Numbered from the stretch's first letter, positions 27,552 to 38,374 are shown. The stretch is 59,891 nucleotides of DNA from Clostridium psychrophilum (GCF_018861705.1 NZ_JAHLEC010000009.1:1-59891), one strand, 5' to 3'. Made by a program: numbers and translations. The notes: generated by a model not told the origin, from the sequence alone.

Positions 27552-28280
27552 TTAATATTCTATTTCTTGCCCATTACAATTTATCTCAACTGCATTTACA
27601 TTAATATTCTTCACTCTACTTGCAAATTCTTTAGCAATGTATACATCATTTCCAAAATGCATAGGTATAAGTATCTTTGGATGAATTTCTTTTGCAAAAT
27701 ACTCTCCACCAATATAATAAAATTCTTCTAGCCTTGGGTCAACTGGGAAAAATGCTATATCAATAGATTTTTCTTCTTTTAACTTCTTTACTTTATCTTT
27801 AAATTCAGATTCTGCTAAGGATTGTTCCTCAAGACTATCCTCTTTCCAATGCCACCAGTTAAGATCTCCTGCATGAAAAATTGTTAACCCATCGACTTTT
27901 ACTAAAAAAGATATTCCAATGTCTGTTGAACCATAGGCTTTTATATAAACATCGTTAATTAATTCTTTTTTACCTTCCTCTATAAAACAATAGTTTGGTT
28001 TATTTTCATCAATTTTTATATCACTGCTAAGTATATATTGTATGTTACTGTTGTACTTTTCCCACTCCAAAATTTTAGGATTAAAATGATCCTCATGACT
28101 ATGTGATGAAAACACATACATGTTTTCCATCTGTTTGATATTTTCAGGTGATAAAATAAGTGATTTTTTATTATTATTTGCAGGCTCCTTATAATAATCA
28201 AATATTAGGAAATGATTTTTAGTTTTAATTGCAAACCCACTATGAAATATATAATATATTTTTGCTTCTCCATTTTTCAT
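27552..28280 (-). CDS. MBL-fold metal-dependent hydrolase
   Basis: A 242-residue metallo-beta-lactamase-fold protein with SSHSHEDHF (HXHXDH) near 68-76, FHAGDLNWW (metal Asp) near 136 and MHFG near 208. It belongs to the UlaG-like or YycJ-like soluble hydrolases whose substrates vary widely. Monocistronic, with a long hairpin terminator. Substrate unknown. Its nearest neighbours give no hint. Confidence 0.85.
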   Translation of the reverse strand: MKNGEAKIYYIFHSGFAIKTKNHFLIFDYYKEPANNNKKSLILSPENIKQMENMYVFSSHSHEDHFNPKILEWEKYNSNIQYILSSDIKIDENKPNYCFIEEGKKELINDVYIKAYGSTDIGISFLVKVDGLTIFHAGDLNWWHWKEDSLEEQSLAESEFKDKVKKLKEEKSIDIAFFPVDPRLEEFYYIGGEYFAKEIHPKILIPMHFGNDVYIAKEFASRVKNINVNAVEINCNGQEIEY

Positions 28281-28545
28281 TTTTTTCTCCTTTATATTTT
28301 ATATATTTTAAAGTTAAATTTAATAAGTCTAATAAAGTTATTTAATAAAACACTAATTTACCTCTACTTTTAATTCTATACCTAAATTATATATGAACAT
28401 AGCTCCTTGTAAATACAAACATATTATAAATAGTATATTTTGCTTTCAATTATGTATGAATAAAATCCAATTAAGCATATAATTAAGATATAATTAAGCT
28501 ATAATATACAAAGTATATTAAATTTTTACAAAGGTGGTTATATTA
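28281..28545. other. Divergent intergenic region
   Basis: AT-rich DNA between the MBL and VOC genes. AAAGGTGG at 28530-28537 is the VOC ribosome site. Nothing else is recognised. Confidence 0.4.
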
Positions 28546-28914
28546 ATGAAGTTTTCTTTTGACCATAACAATATAAATGTCTTAGATTTAGAAAAAAGCG
28601 TTGAATTTTACAAAAATGCTTTAGGCTTTATAGAAACTCGAAGATTTCATCCAAATGATAATAGTTTTACGCTTGTATTTTTAGGTGATGAGACAACCGA
28701 CCATAAGTTAGAACTTACTTGTATGAAAGACAGAACTAAACCATACAATTTAGGTGAAAATGAATTTCATCTTGCTGTAGTTACCGATGATTTTAATGAA
28801 GCTTATAAAATTCATAAAAAAATGGGATGTATATGTTTTGAAAATAAACCTATGGGAATATACTTTATTATGGATCCTGATGGTTATTGGACAGAGGTTA
28901 TACCCCAAAAATAG
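28546..28914 (+). CDS. VOC family protein, glyoxalase I-like
   Basis: A 122-residue vicinal-oxygen-chelate protein with the paired beta-alpha-beta-beta-beta units. Likely metal residues are His near the start (FSFDHNNINVLD), Glu/His in KLELTC and ENEFHLAV, and Glu in GYWTEVIPQK. This fits lactoylglutathione lyase-like enzymes that handle methylglyoxal or similar. The frame opens at GTG 28534 but the ribosome site at 28530-28537 points to ATG 28546. Confidence 0.85.
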   Translation: MKFSFDHNNINVLDLEKSVEFYKNALGFIETRRFHPNDNSFTLVFLGDETTDHKLELTCMKDRTKPYNLGENEFHLAVVTDDFNEAYKIHKKMGCICFENKPMGIYFIMDPDGYWTEVIPQK

Positions 28915-29242
28915 TAATCTATACATATTTTGAATGTAAATATTAGATATAGGGCTCATTATAAATACATTTATATCAAGTATTTAAATGGGTCCTTAAT
29001 AAGTATGTCCAATCTAATATAGATGTACAATGTTAAAGAAGCTATTTTCATTTAATATATCAAACAAATATTCCAAGTCAAATAAAATTAAATGATTTTT
29101 TTCCTCAAAACACTAAATAAAAAACTATTTTGTTCGAAGATTATTATATGATATTATCTTTATTTATTACTAGAAATAAAGTGTTTTTACATATTATTAT
29201 ATTTAAATTAGTATTATGTTTTCTGAAAGTTAGGAGGATTTT
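28915..29242. other. Intergenic region before motA
   Basis: About 330 AT-rich bases. AGGAGG precedes motA. I did not see the sigma-D type promoter (TAAA-N15-CCGATAT) expected for some motility genes. Confidence 0.4.
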
Positions 29243-30031
29243 ATGAATATTTTTTCAATTGTATTTTTAATAATAAGTTTTGGTTCTTTGATAGGTGCCT
29301 TCATTTTAGAAGGTGGAAGTCCGCTTATGCTTGCGTCTCTCAGTTCTGCTCTAATCGTTTTTGGTGGTACAATTGGATCCGTAGGTCTTGGATTCTCTGT
29401 TAATAAATTAAAAAATATTCCAGCAATGATAAAACTTATATTCACAGCAAAAGAAAAAGATTTGGTTGAAATTGTAACCTATTTTAAACAATTATCCTTT
29501 AAAACTAGAAAAGAGGGTTTGCTTAGTATTGAAGGCGAAATAACAGATGAGTTAGATCCCTTTGTTAAAAAAAGTTTACAACTAGTAGTAGATGGTGTAG
29601 ACCCTCAGATGGTAAAAACCATCTTAGAGTTTGAACTTGAATCTACTTATACTAGACATAAAGATGGTGCCGCTATCTTTGAATCAGCTGGTGGATTTGC
29701 ACCAACCATGGGTATTATAGGTACGGTTATGGGCCTGGTACAAGTTCTAAGTAACCTTTCTGACCCAGCCGTTTTGGGAGAAAAAATTGCCGCTGCATTT
29801 ATAGCTACGCTATACGGCATTGGGACTGCTAACTTATTATGGCTTCCTATTGCTTCAAGATTAAATGATTTAAATAATGAAGAAATTAAAGAGAAGCAAC
29901 TAATAATAGAAGCTGTTCTTCTTATGCAAGAAGGTGCGAATCCAAATATATTAGCAGAAAAATTAAAAGGGTTCTTAGATAAAAAGCAAATAAAAAAATT
30001 TGATGACATAAATAATGAAGGAATACAATAA
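29243..30031 (+). CDS. motA: Flagellar motor stator protein MotA
   Basis: A 262-residue inner-membrane subunit of the ion-driven flagellar stator. It shows four hydrophobic segments, a large cytoplasmic loop (about 65-150), and the Pro-containing block FAPTMGIIGTVMGLVQVL before the third span that couples ions to the rotor. Length typical. AGGAGG precedes the ATG. The stop codon overlaps the motB start by one base. Confidence 0.96.
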   Translation: MNIFSIVFLIISFGSLIGAFILEGGSPLMLASLSSALIVFGGTIGSVGLGFSVNKLKNIPAMIKLIFTAKEKDLVEIVTYFKQLSFKTRKEGLLSIEGEITDELDPFVKKSLQLVVDGVDPQMVKTILEFELESTYTRHKDGAAIFESAGGFAPTMGIIGTVMGLVQVLSNLSDPAVLGEKIAAAFIATLYGIGTANLLWLPIASRLNDLNNEEIKEKQLIIEAVLLMQEGANPNILAEKLKGFLDKKQIKKFDDINNEGIQ

Positions 30032-30801
30032 TGAAACGACGAGAAGAAAAAAAACCAAATGGTGAAAGATGGATGTTAACTTATTCAGACCTAATAACTT
30101 TACTTATGATTTTTTTTGTTATTATGTATGCCTCTAGCACGGCGGACACTACTAAATATAAACAGTTGTCAAAATCACTTAATGCAGCTTTTGAAGGTGG
30201 CAGTGGTAAATCTATTGTTGGAGATCAATCTGGTGTAAGTGTTTTAGATTCAAGTGGTACAACCCCCGCTAAAATAACAGTAGACTCTAAAGATGCATCA
30301 GCATCTGCTAATGCAGTAGAACTAAATAAATTACAAAGCATTAAAAAAAATGTTGATACTTATTTGAAAAAAAATGGTCTAAGTGGTAGTGTGTCCACTA
30401 AAATTGACGATAGAGGTCTTGCTGTAAGTCTTAATAGTACCTTGCTATTTGATATAGGTAAAGCAAATGTTTTAAAGTCCTCAACTAAGAAATTGATTAG
30501 TATAGGTAAAATGCTTAATAGTGTTAATAATTATATTAGAATAGAAGGTCACACTGACAGTACTCCTATTAGTAATAATGAGTTTAGCTCGAACTGGCAA
30601 CTTTCTGCTATTCGTGCAACTAATGTTACAGAATTACTTATTTCAAAATCAGGAATTAATCCTAAAAGAATATCATCCGTAGCCTATGGGGAAAATAGAC
30701 CGATATCATCTAATCGTACCCCTGCAGGTAAAGCTAAGAATAGAACAGTTGACATTGTGATATTAAGTAGCTTATTTTCAAAAACAGAGGTTATTAAATA
30801 A
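30031..30801 (+). CDS. motB: Flagellar motor stator protein MotB
   Basis: A 256-residue partner of MotA. It has a basic N-terminus, one membrane span with the ion-binding Asp20 in TYSDLITLL, a plug/linker, and an OmpA-like peptidoglycan-binding domain (about 135-250; EGHTDSTPIS, then SNWQLSAIRATNVTELL). The TAATG overlap indicates translational coupling. No other flagellar genes are near. Sequence does not settle whether H+ or Na+ is used. Confidence 0.96.
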   Translation: MKRREEKKPNGERWMLTYSDLITLLMIFFVIMYASSTADTTKYKQLSKSLNAAFEGGSGKSIVGDQSGVSVLDSSGTTPAKITVDSKDASASANAVELNKLQSIKKNVDTYLKKNGLSGSVSTKIDDRGLAVSLNSTLLFDIGKANVLKSSTKKLISIGKMLNSVNNYIRIEGHTDSTPISNNEFSSNWQLSAIRATNVTELLISKSGINPKRISSVAYGENRPISSNRTPAGKAKNRTVDIVILSSLFSKTEVIK

Positions 30802-30836
30802 AAGATGTTGCTAAATAAATTAGCAACATCTTTTAT
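30799..30836. terminator. Terminator shared by motB and clpA
   Basis: AAAAGATGTTGCTA and TAGCAACATCTTTT form a perfect 14-bp stem between two convergent operons, with T-runs on both strands. It ends on the clpA stop codon. Confidence 0.9.
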
Positions 30837-33139
30837 TAATTTCCTTTAGTAATTTTAATTTTATTATCTACTATATCAATTGTTGCACTGCCACCCTTTG
30901 AAAGTTCTCCAAATAAAACCTCATCTACAAAATAAGTCTTAATTTCTTTCTGAACTACCCTATTAATTTCTCGAGCACCATATGCCTCTGAAAAACCCTT
31001 TTTGCTTAACCAATTATATAGACTATCTGTAACATTTAATTTAATATTTTTAGTTAAAAGTTTTTTCTCAAATTGTTTCATCGATTTTTTAGCTATCGCA
31101 AGTGCCATAACTTCATCAATTTTATTAAATTCAATTATATTATCTAATCTGTTTCTAAACTCGGGAGAAAATACTCGTTCTACTTCTTTAGATATTGCTT
31201 CCCCAGACCCTAATCTTTCTCCAAAACCAATTATGTGTTTACTAGCCTCTCTTGCTCCTGCATTAGAAGTCATAATTAATATAACATTTCTAAAATCTGC
31301 CTTCTTACCAGTATTATCTGTAAGCGTAGCATAATCCATAACCTGTAGTAACACATTAAATATATCTGGATGAGCTTTTTCTATCTCATCAAGAAGTAAA
31401 ACACAATATGGTTCTTTTTTAATAGCTTCAATTAATAATCCGCCTTCTTCATAACCAACATATCCTGGTGGTGAACCTAAAAGCCTTGCCACTGTATGTT
31501 TTTCCTGGAATTCACTCATATCAAACCTTATGAGTGGAACAGCTAGACTCTTTGACAATTGCTTACTTATCTCCGTTTTTCCAACTCCTGTAGGGCCAAC
31601 AAAAAGTAAAGATGCTATTGGCTTATCTTCTTCATTAAACCCTGCCCTGGATCTCTTTATAGCTCTTACCAAAGTATTTATAGCATTACTTTGACCAAAA
31701 ACTTGTTTTTTTAAATTACCGTCTAAATTTTTTAATATATCTGCTTCATTATTGGATACACTTTGTTCTGGAATTTTTGCAATTTGAGCTACTATTTTTT
31801 CAACTGCATTTACTGTAATAGTAATAGTTTCTTCGCTATCGCCCGCGTGCAGCCTAGCATAAGCGCCCGCTTCATCCATAATATCTATAGCTTTATCTGG
31901 GAGAAATCTATCTTTAATATATTTACCAGATAATTCTACTGCCGTTTTCAAAGCTTTCTCTTCGTATTTAACCTTATGATAAGTTTCATATTTATCCTTA
32001 AGACCCATCAGAATGTTAAACGCATCTTCAATAGAAGGCTCTGGGACTTCAATCTTTTGAAATCTTCTAGCTAATGCACTATCCTTTTCAAAATGTTTTT
32101 TATACTCATCATAGGTAGTTGATCCAATAAATCTTATCTTACCATCCGCAAGAAATGGTTTTAATATGTTCGAAGCATCCATAGATCCACCAGAAACTGC
32201 TCCTGCTCCAACTATAGTATGAATTTCATCTATATACACTATTGGTTTATCTTGTTTACTAATTTCACTTAACACTTTTTTAATACGTTCTTCGAAATCG
32301 CCTCTGTACTTTGTACCTGCAATAAGCGAACCCATATCTAAATAATATATTTTACTTCCTTGCAGTAACTTTGGTACTTTATTTTGCACAATCAATTGTG
32401 CAAGTCCCTCTGTTATAGCCGTTTTACCCACCCCCGGTTCACCTATATGCACAGGGTTATTCTTAAGCCTCCTGCATAATACCTGAAGTGTTCTTTGCAA
32501 AATATCTTCCCTACCAATAAGAGGATCCATTTCTCCATTACTGGCTTTCTCTGTTAAGTCCACCGTAAAATTACTTAAAAAGTTTACTTTTTCATCAGGA
32601 TTTTTCATTCCCTCATCGTATGAGTCCTCGTCCTCTTCATCATCATCTTCCTCAGTAAATCTTACAGGTTCTTCTTCCTCCTGACTTATCGTTCCAGAAA
32701 AATCAAAAGTATCTACAACTGAAATACCATGTGCTATATAATTAAGAAGATCTCTTCTCTTCATTTGCTGTTCTCTCATAAAATAAGAAGCAAAACTTTC
32801 CTCATCATCATACATTGCTACAATTACATCACCTATCATAACAATATTTTTTCCCGATAGCATAACATGATCCGCAGCTGATGATAAAATGGTTTGAATA
32901 CCTATTGTTTGAATTGGCTCAGTATCTTCTACGTTCTCTATATTTTCCTTTAAAAATTTAGTTATTTGATTTTTAAGTCGTTTAACATTACCACCACTAT
33001 TCTCTATTATTTCTATTCCCTGTTTAAAAAATAGAGAAGCATACAAAATATGTTCTGGTGTAAAATATTCATGATTCGACATTTGAGCTTCATTATAAGC
33101 TGCAGTAATAATCTCATTTACTATATTATCTAATTGCAT
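30836..33139 (-). CDS. clpA: ATP-dependent Clp protease unfoldase ClpA
   Basis: A 767-residue AAA+ unfoldase that feeds substrates to ClpP. It has a Clp N-terminal double repeat (about 1-145), an acidic linker ([15 protein letters not shown]), first AAA module with GEPGVGKT and [10 protein letters not shown], second with GPTGVGKTE and [12 protein letters not shown], and a ClpP-docking IGF loop ([10 protein letters not shown]). Lack of the long middle domain separates it from ClpC and ClpB. The ATG lies two bases after the clpS stop, so the two are translationally coupled. Confidence 0.95.
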   Translation of the reverse strand: MQLDNIVNEIITAAYNEAQMSNHEYFTPEHILYASLFFKQGIEIIENSGGNVKRLKNQITKFLKENIENVEDTEPIQTIGIQTILSSAADHVMLSGKNIVMIGDVIVAMYDDEESFASYFMREQQMKRRDLLNYIAHGISVVDTFDFSGTISQEEEEPVRFTEEDDDEEDEDSYDEGMKNPDEKVNFLSNFTVDLTEKASNGEMDPLIGREDILQRTLQVLCRRLKNNPVHIGEPGVGKTAITEGLAQLIVQNKVPKLLQGSKIYYLDMGSLIAGTKYRGDFEERIKKVLSEISKQDKPIVYIDEIHTIVGAGAVSGGSMDASNILKPFLADGKIRFIGSTTYDEYKKHFEKDSALARRFQKIEVPEPSIEDAFNILMGLKDKYETYHKVKYEEKALKTAVELSGKYIKDRFLPDKAIDIMDEAGAYARLHAGDSEETITITVNAVEKIVAQIAKIPEQSVSNNEADILKNLDGNLKKQVFGQSNAINTLVRAIKRSRAGFNEEDKPIASLLFVGPTGVGKTEISKQLSKSLAVPLIRFDMSEFQEKHTVARLLGSPPGYVGYEEGGLLIEAIKKEPYCVLLLDEIEKAHPDIFNVLLQVMDYATLTDNTGKKADFRNVILIMTSNAGAREASKHIIGFGERLGSGEAISKEVERVFSPEFRNRLDNIIEFNKIDEVMALAIAKKSMKQFEKKLLTKNIKLNVTDSLYNWLSKKGFSEAYGAREINRVVQKEIKTYFVDEVLFGELSKGGSATIDIVDNKIKITKGN

Positions 33140-33141
33140 AA

Positions 33142-33459
33142 TTACTCCTCTTCTAATGTTAATTTCAGTGGAAATCCGCTTTCCTCACACATCTTCATAG
33201 TTTGATTTATTTTTGTAAGACCTACATCATAACTGTAGATGCCGGCAGTACCACAACCTTGTTTATGAACATCAAACATTATTCTTGTGGCTTCCACAAC
33301 CTGTTTTTTAAAAACTCCAACTAAAACCTGAACAACAAAATCCATACTTGTATAATCATCATTATGAATAACCACTCTGTATTTATTAGGTTTTTTAATT
33401 TTTGTCTCTATTTTTTCTTTAATACTTATTTCCGAATTAGATGTCCTTTTTTCTGACAT
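33142..33459 (-). CDS. clpS: ClpS adaptor for ClpA
   Basis: A small adaptor that binds ClpA and delivers N-degron substrates. The core VVIHNDDYTSMDFVVQVL and the C-terminal GFPLKLTLEE are typical. The frame opens at GTG 33474, but ATG 33459 seems more probable (105 residues, MSEKRTS start) because GTGGGG, the only ribosome-site-like sequence, overlaps the GTG. Immediately precedes clpA. Confidence 0.93.
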   Translation of the reverse strand: MSEKRTSNSEISIKEKIETKIKKPNKYRVVIHNDDYTSMDFVVQVLVGVFKKQVVEATRIMFDVHKQGCGTAGIYSYDVGLTKINQTMKMCEESGFPLKLTLEEE

Positions 33460-33783
33460 GATTAACAACCCCACTGTTTTAATTAAATTTATGTTTAATT
33501 ATTTTAAATAATTACTAATATATTATATTTTATTCACATTACTTAATGACTATTATATCCTACTTACTTATAAATTACTGCATTTACTGATACTATTTCA
33601 CTATTTCACACTTTATATTTAATTAAACAAAAAGCTGACACCATATAAAAAATGATGTCAACTTTTCTAAATCATATTAATTATTAGTATTCATTAAAAA
33701 TAATTAAGTTCATGTATTTTTAAAAATCTACTCTTTCAATATTTTTGTTATTATCTATATATTTAAAAATATTATAATCGGAT
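33460..33783. other. Intergenic between clpS and the 126-residue gene
   Basis: AT-rich DNA with the hairpin listed separately at 33628-33669 and the clpSA promoter region. Nothing else recognised. Confidence 0.4.
33628..33669 (-). terminator. Terminator of the 126-residue gene
   Basis: On the minus strand AAAAGTTGACATCA-loop-TGGTGTCAGCTTTT pairs with two G-U wobbles and is followed by T. The pairs are worse on the plus strand, giving direction. Confidence 0.7.
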
Positions 33784-34164
33784 TTATTGTAATCTCATTT
33801 TAGTTATTTCTTTATAGTAAGTAATACTTCCAGCTTCATCCTCGGTAATTAAACCATCTACAAGTAATATATTATCAATATCAACCATTTTAAAAGCTTT
33901 TGTTTTCTGATTATGTGCATCACAAATCTTAAGGCTTAAATTTTTTTCTTTTTTATCACCAGTCTTAATTAAAAATAAAACATTTTCATCTATATCAGAA
34001 AGATCTTTAAAAGTATTAAAATCTTCATTAATTAATAATGATTTAATTACATCTTTTCTTAAATCATTTTTTATAATAGCTATAGTATCATCATGTTTAA
34101 TAAGATATTCTGATATAAAACCTACTAATTCTTTTTTTGATTGAAATAATTGAATATTTGACAT
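33784..34164 (-). CDS. Hypothetical 126-residue protein
   Basis: A soluble, acidic-mixed protein (alternating charge, no membrane span, no Cys pair except one in KICDAHN). The pattern of short strands and helices (TIAIIKNDLRKDVIKSLL, NILLVDGLITEDEAG) suggests a small alpha/beta domain. GGAGG precedes the ATG. It is followed by its own terminator. I do not recognise a family. Confidence 0.7.
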   Translation of the reverse strand: MSNIQLFQSKKELVGFISEYLIKHDDTIAIIKNDLRKDVIKSLLINEDFNTFKDLSDIDENVLFLIKTGDKKEKNLSLKICDAHNQKTKAFKMVDIDNILLVDGLITEDEAGSITYYKEITKMRLQ

Positions 34165-34491
34165 TTATATTACCTCCTGAATTAATAGCATAAATCATTT
34201 ACTTTATATATACATTGTATTGCATTTTAATGCATAAGTCAATAGAATTTATAATAATTGTTTTAAGTTTATATCCGTTTATTTAAGCCAATGTTTTTGA
34301 TAAAAATTTTATTTTTTAGAATATAATTCAACATAATGTATATAATATTGAATAATTATTCATATATGCGCATATTCTTTTTTTATAATATTTGTATTTC
34401 CCATATTATCTTTTAAAACATGTATATTCATACAATGTATGTAAAAACTAATTTAAGTAAACTAATATTAAACATAAATAAGGAGATTATT
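34165..34491. other. Divergent intergenic region
   Basis: About 330 AT-rich bases between divergent genes. AAGGAG at about 34479 is the ribosome site of the Fe-S gene. No RNA motif seen. Confidence 0.4.
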
Positions 34492-35073
34492 ATGGAAAAT
34501 AAAGATGATTTATCTAACTATATAACAAAAACAGCTATCGCTGAAGGGGCCTTATTAGTTGGTTTTACTAAAATAAGAGTAATCGAACCCGTTATCGTAT
34601 TCGCCTTCCCTTTTACAGATAAATGGTTTCTTAAGAGACCCCTAAATGTAGCAAAAATGATAAAAAAAGAATATGCTCTAAGTAAACACATACAAAATAT
34701 TACTTCTAAAATTCTTAAATCTGAAGGCTATACCGCTAAAGATAAAAGTATTTTATCTATATATGGTGATTTTCGTCCATTAGCTGTTTCAGCAGGTCTT
34801 GGAAAATGGGGTAGGAACGGAATAGTCGTAAATAATGATTATGGAGCTGGTCTTCTTTTCGCTGCAACCTTTACAAATGCCCCTATTAAGAAAATGCCAC
34901 TTATAGAGTGCATAAATCATTGCACAGGCTGTAATCAATGCATTAGTGCATGTCCTGGTAATGCATTTGAAAATAACACTTTTCATACATATCGTTGCAT
35001 TCCAAATGCAATTAAAGGATGCTCAGAATGTTTAAAGATATGTACAAAAAAAAATTTCAAAAAAATAGAATAA
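34492..35073 (+). CDS. QueG-like 4Fe-4S protein, short form
   Basis: A 193-residue protein with an N-terminal region like epoxyqueuosine reductase-related oxidoreductases (AGLGKWGRNGIVVNNDYGAGLLF near 110) and a C-terminal two-cluster ferredoxin part (CINHCTGCNQCISACPGNAF, then CIPNAIKGCSECLKIC). True QueG is nearly twice as long, with cobalamin-binding parts absent here, so queuosine synthesis is doubtful. ATG 34492 after AGGAG is chosen over the upstream ATG 34420. Confidence 0.75.
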   Translation: MENKDDLSNYITKTAIAEGALLVGFTKIRVIEPVIVFAFPFTDKWFLKRPLNVAKMIKKEYALSKHIQNITSKILKSEGYTAKDKSILSIYGDFRPLAVSAGLGKWGRNGIVVNNDYGAGLLFAATFTNAPIKKMPLIECINHCTGCNQCISACPGNAFENNTFHTYRCIPNAIKGCSECLKICTKKNFKKIE

Positions 35074-35133
35074 GCAAAGATAAATATCCCTGTTTATTCT
35101 ATAATTAAATATTATACCCTCTATTAAAGTTTT

Positions 35134-36390
35134 CTATTTTCTAACTTGCCCTTCACCATATATAAGATATTTGGTAGTTGTCAATTGAACAAGTCCCATT
35201 GGACCTCTCGCATGAAGTTTTTGGTTGCTTATGCCTATCTCTGCTCCAAAACCAAATTCTGCTCCATCTGTAAATCTTGTTGATGCATTTACATAAACAC
35301 AAGAAGCATCAACTTCCTTTAAAAATTTCTGTGAATTTGTATAATTATTAGTTATTATAGCCTCAGAATGTTTTGTACCATACTTAAAGATATGATCTAT
35401 TGCATCTTCCATTGAATCAACAACCTTAATTGAAAGTATTAGATCTAGATACTCAGTAGCCCAATCTTTCTGAGTTGCAACCTTTGCCCCTTCAATAATT
35501 TTTATTCCTTTTTCACATATTCTTATTTCTACACCTAATCCATAAAGTCTTTGTGCAAGTTTAGGCAAAAACTCACTTGCAATATTTTTATGAACAAGTA
35601 CTGTTTCTACTGCATTACATACACCTGGCCTTTGGGTTTTAGCATTAATTATTATTTTCTCTGCCATTTTTAAATCAGCATCTGCATCCACATATATATG
35701 ACAAATGCCTGATCCTGTTTCAATTACTGGCACAGTAGCATTAGCAATAATAGCCTTTTTAAGTCCCTTTCCACCTCTAGGAATAATTACATCTACATAA
35801 TCATTAAGTTTAACTAATTTATTTACTAATTCTCTATCCACCATATCAATAAGCTGAATACAGCCTTTTGGGAGTCCAACCTCAGTAGCCGCCACTATAA
35901 TAACATTAGCTAATGCCTTGTTAGTGTTTATAGCCTCTTTTCCGCCTCTAAGTATTATTGAGTTTCCTGCCTTTATGCATAAAGCAGCTGCATCTACAGT
36001 TACATTTGGTCTTGATTCGTATATCATACCTATTACACCGAGTGGAACTCTTACCATTGAAATATCTAAATCATTTGGTCTTTTCCATCTTTTTACTCCC
36101 TCGCCAATTGGGTCTGGTAAAGTAGCAACATTCTTGAGACCATCTGCCATTTTTTCAATTCTCTGGTCATTAATCATTAATCTATCTAGCATGGAAGCTG
36201 ACAATTTATTAATTAATCCCAAATCCATATCCTTCATATTTTCTTTAATTATTATATCTTTATTGTTTACTAAAGCTTTTGCCATATTCAAAAGTGCATT
36301 ATTTTTCATATCGGTGTTTACAGTAGCCATAATTCTAGAAGAATCTTTAGCTCGCCTTCCTATGTTTAGAATATAAGTCTCATAATCCAT
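35134..36390 (-). CDS. proA: Gamma-glutamyl phosphate reductase
   Basis: Second step of proline synthesis, reducing glutamyl 5-phosphate with NADPH. A 418-residue ALDH-family enzyme with YESRPNVTVDAAALCIKAGN, ILRGGKEA and catalytic Cys in QRPGVCNAVE. Length and ending typical. It is transcribed after proB with 90 bases between. GGGAGAG precedes the ATG. Confidence 0.95.
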   Translation of the reverse strand: MDYETYILNIGRRAKDSSRIMATVNTDMKNNALLNMAKALVNNKDIIIKENMKDMDLGLINKLSASMLDRLMINDQRIEKMADGLKNVATLPDPIGEGVKRWKRPNDLDISMVRVPLGVIGMIYESRPNVTVDAAALCIKAGNSIILRGGKEAINTNKALANVIIVAATEVGLPKGCIQLIDMVDRELVNKLVKLNDYVDVIIPRGGKGLKKAIIANATVPVIETGSGICHIYVDADADLKMAEKIIINAKTQRPGVCNAVETVLVHKNIASEFLPKLAQRLYGLGVEIRICEKGIKIIEGAKVATQKDWATEYLDLILSIKVVDSMEDAIDHIFKYGTKHSEAIITNNYTNSQKFLKEVDASCVYVNASTRFTDGAEFGFGAEIGISNQKLHARGPMGLVQLTTTKYLIYGEGQVRK

Positions 36391-36480
36391 TATTTCTCTC
36401 CCTTCATCCCTATTTAGTCATTGTCTAACATAACTATACTAATAATTATATTGAACTAATTGCACTATATTATTTATACT

Positions 36481-37299
36481 CTATATGTTTTCACTAAATA
36501 ATGTACCTATTTCGATTCCCTCTAAAATATCAGTAATAACATTAGGTGTAGATCCTTCGGCTATTATCATAGATGCATTTGCATTTACCACAATCTCTGC
36601 AGCCTTGATTTTAGTCGCCATTCCACCAGTCCCAAGACTTGTTCCAGCCCCTTCTGCTGACTCTCTAATTTCATCGGTTACTTTTTTCACATTATAAATT
36701 ATTTTTGCATCAGGATTTGTTCTAGGATTTGAATCATACAATCCATCAATATCAGAAAGTATTATAAGTAAATCTGCCCCTATCAATGTTGTAACCATCG
36801 CAGATAACGTATCATTATCCCCAAATGCATTGTTGTCTCCAACCATTATTTCATCAACTATTACAGCATCATTCTCGTTAACAACAGGAATAACTCCTTG
36901 CTCAAGTAACATTAAGAATGTATTATGTGCATTTAAGTGCCTTGTATTATCTTCAATATCCTCTTTTGTCAAAAGAATTTGTGCTATAGTTTTTCCATAC
37001 TCAGAAAAGAATTTCTCGTACATGTGTATTAAAATACCTTGCCCAATAGCTGCAGCAGCTTGCTTTTCCGGTATTGTTTCCGGCCTTATGGTATGTCCCA
37101 GCTTCCCCATACCTGCTCCTATAGCTCCAGATGTGACAAGCACTACCTGAATTCCTTGATTATGTATATCTGCTAATTGTCTTATAAGACTTTCAATATG
37201 TTTATAATTTAATAGTCCTGTAGAATGTGTTAATGTTGAAGTTCCTACCTTTACCACAATTCTTGCTACATCTTTTAGATATTCTTTTCTATTATTCAT
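36481..37299 (-). CDS. proB: Glutamate 5-kinase, short form without PUA domain
   Basis: First step of proline synthesis. A 272-residue amino-acid-kinase-fold protein with [11 protein letters not shown] near 15, [17 protein letters not shown] and [14 protein letters not shown]. It stops after the kinase domain; the C-terminal PUA domain (about 100 residues) found in E. coli ProB is absent, as in many clostridia. AGGGAGAG precedes the ATG. Confidence 0.93.
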   Translation of the reverse strand: MNNRKEYLKDVARIVVKVGTSTLTHSTGLLNYKHIESLIRQLADIHNQGIQVVLVTSGAIGAGMGKLGHTIRPETIPEKQAAAAIGQGILIHMYEKFFSEYGKTIAQILLTKEDIEDNTRHLNAHNTFLMLLEQGVIPVVNENDAVIVDEIMVGDNNAFGDNDTLSAMVTTLIGADLLIILSDIDGLYDSNPRTNPDAKIIYNVKKVTDEIRESAEGAGTSLGTGGMATKIKAAEIVVNANASMIIAEGSTPNVITDILEGIEIGTLFSENI

Positions 37300-37710
37300 A
37301 TAAATACTCTCCCTCTTATCTTAAACTCTCACCAGATATTTTCATATGTAAGTCTCTAATATTTTATGTAATATTAAAAATATTCTATATATAATTAATT
37401 TAATCTTACACCATATAAAGATAAATTTCCATTTAAATATATCACGTAATAATTGCAACTTACTTTCACAGTTTGGTATAATACATTTTTAGCTAGTTAT
37501 AATTACGGCCTGTGTATGCCCACACTCATTTGCTTAAAATAAAAGCAGATTATACTCTAAAATAAATTAGAAGCATTTTGTATCATCATCAATTTAATGA
37601 TATAATTACTTTATTGTCATTAGTAATCTTTAGAATAAACTAATATGCATATTGGTTTATTTAAAGTGACTTAAAATGATTAAATAAAAAATGTAAAGTG
37701 GGAATTTAAA
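37300..37710. other. Divergent region before proB
   Basis: About 410 AT-rich bases. I found no T-box sequence or other leader on the proB side. The promoter of the plus-strand gene at 37711 is probably near 37620-37690. No gene is supported. Confidence 0.4.
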
Positions 37711-38124
37711 ATGAGAGATTCAAAATTAGAAAGAGCAATAAATAGAATAGATAATGAAATTGCTGCTATGAACATAGCTAAAAAATACTTATCAAATACA
37801 CAAGAGATAAGCACCGTACAGGAGACATTAAATAATAAAAGACAATTAATTGCAGATGATTTGTATGTTGATGACAAAAAATGTTATGCAATGTGCTGTG
37901 ACATTATAGAAGGGATGCTAGATAAAGAATTAGCAAAAGAAGCTCAACTAGAGCTACTTGAAATGATCAGACAAAACTTCGGAAGACAATCACCAAATGT
38001 ATCTAAAAAAAGTAGTGGACTTAATGCCTGGTTAAAAGAACTTTGTATTGAATACCATTGGATTAAAAATGAAGAAACTGATTGGGATACAATGGTCATT
38101 ACTGGATTTGGATTATACGAATAA
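37711..38124 (+). CDS. Hypothetical helical 137-residue protein
   Basis: A soluble, mostly helical protein (LERAINRIDNEIAAMNIAKKYL, then long helices to 100) with an aromatic C-terminal part (EYHWIKNEETDWDTM). Two Cys lie in KCYAMCCDI. AAGTGGGA precedes the ATG; the spacing is acceptable. A strong terminator follows. No family recognised. Confidence 0.7.
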   Translation: MRDSKLERAINRIDNEIAAMNIAKKYLSNTQEISTVQETLNNKRQLIADDLYVDDKKCYAMCCDIIEGMLDKELAKEAQLELLEMIRQNFGRQSPNVSKKSSGLNAWLKELCIEYHWIKNEETDWDTMVITGFGLYE

Positions 38125-38163
38125 ACCACGTTAAATTTAGAATTACAATTAAATTGCTAGTAA

Positions 38164-38212
38164 TAATTAACCACCATGTTGATGCTTCATTCAGCCTGGT
38201 GGTTAATTTATT
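38164..38212 (+). terminator. Terminator of the 137-residue gene
   Basis: AATTAACCACCA and TGGTGGTTAATT form a 12-bp stem with a 20-base loop, followed by T-rich DNA. Confidence 0.8.
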
Positions 38213-38260
38213 CTAAGTCAGATTAAAAAAATTAGTTATTAACTCTTTAAAATAAAATTT

Positions 38261-38374
38261 TTATTTATTTACTATTGGGACATTTTTTGCATCATTATTT
38301 CTCATTTTTTTATTTTTATCACCCTTTCCTTGAACTTCTGGTGGCATTGGTCTACTCATTCCTTTTTTAGCCAT
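38261..38374 (-). CDS. Basic 37-residue peptide, unknown function
   Basis: A small gene with AAGGAGAG seven bases before the ATG. The product (MAKKGMSRPMPPEVQGKGDK and a Lys/Asn-rich tail) is basic and polar. It resembles other short Lys-rich clostridial peptides, such as the one at 10681, in composition only. Function unknown. Confidence 0.55.
   Translation of the reverse strand: MAKKGMSRPMPPEVQGKGDKNKKMRNNDAKNVPIVNK

Noticed and set aside
30031-30801. Flagellar gene cluster around motAB
   Set aside because: No other motility gene lies within the window; motAB stands as an isolated pair, common in clostridia.
34492-35073. True epoxyqueuosine reductase QueG
   Set aside because: At 193 residues it is about half the family length and lacks the cobalamin-binding regions.
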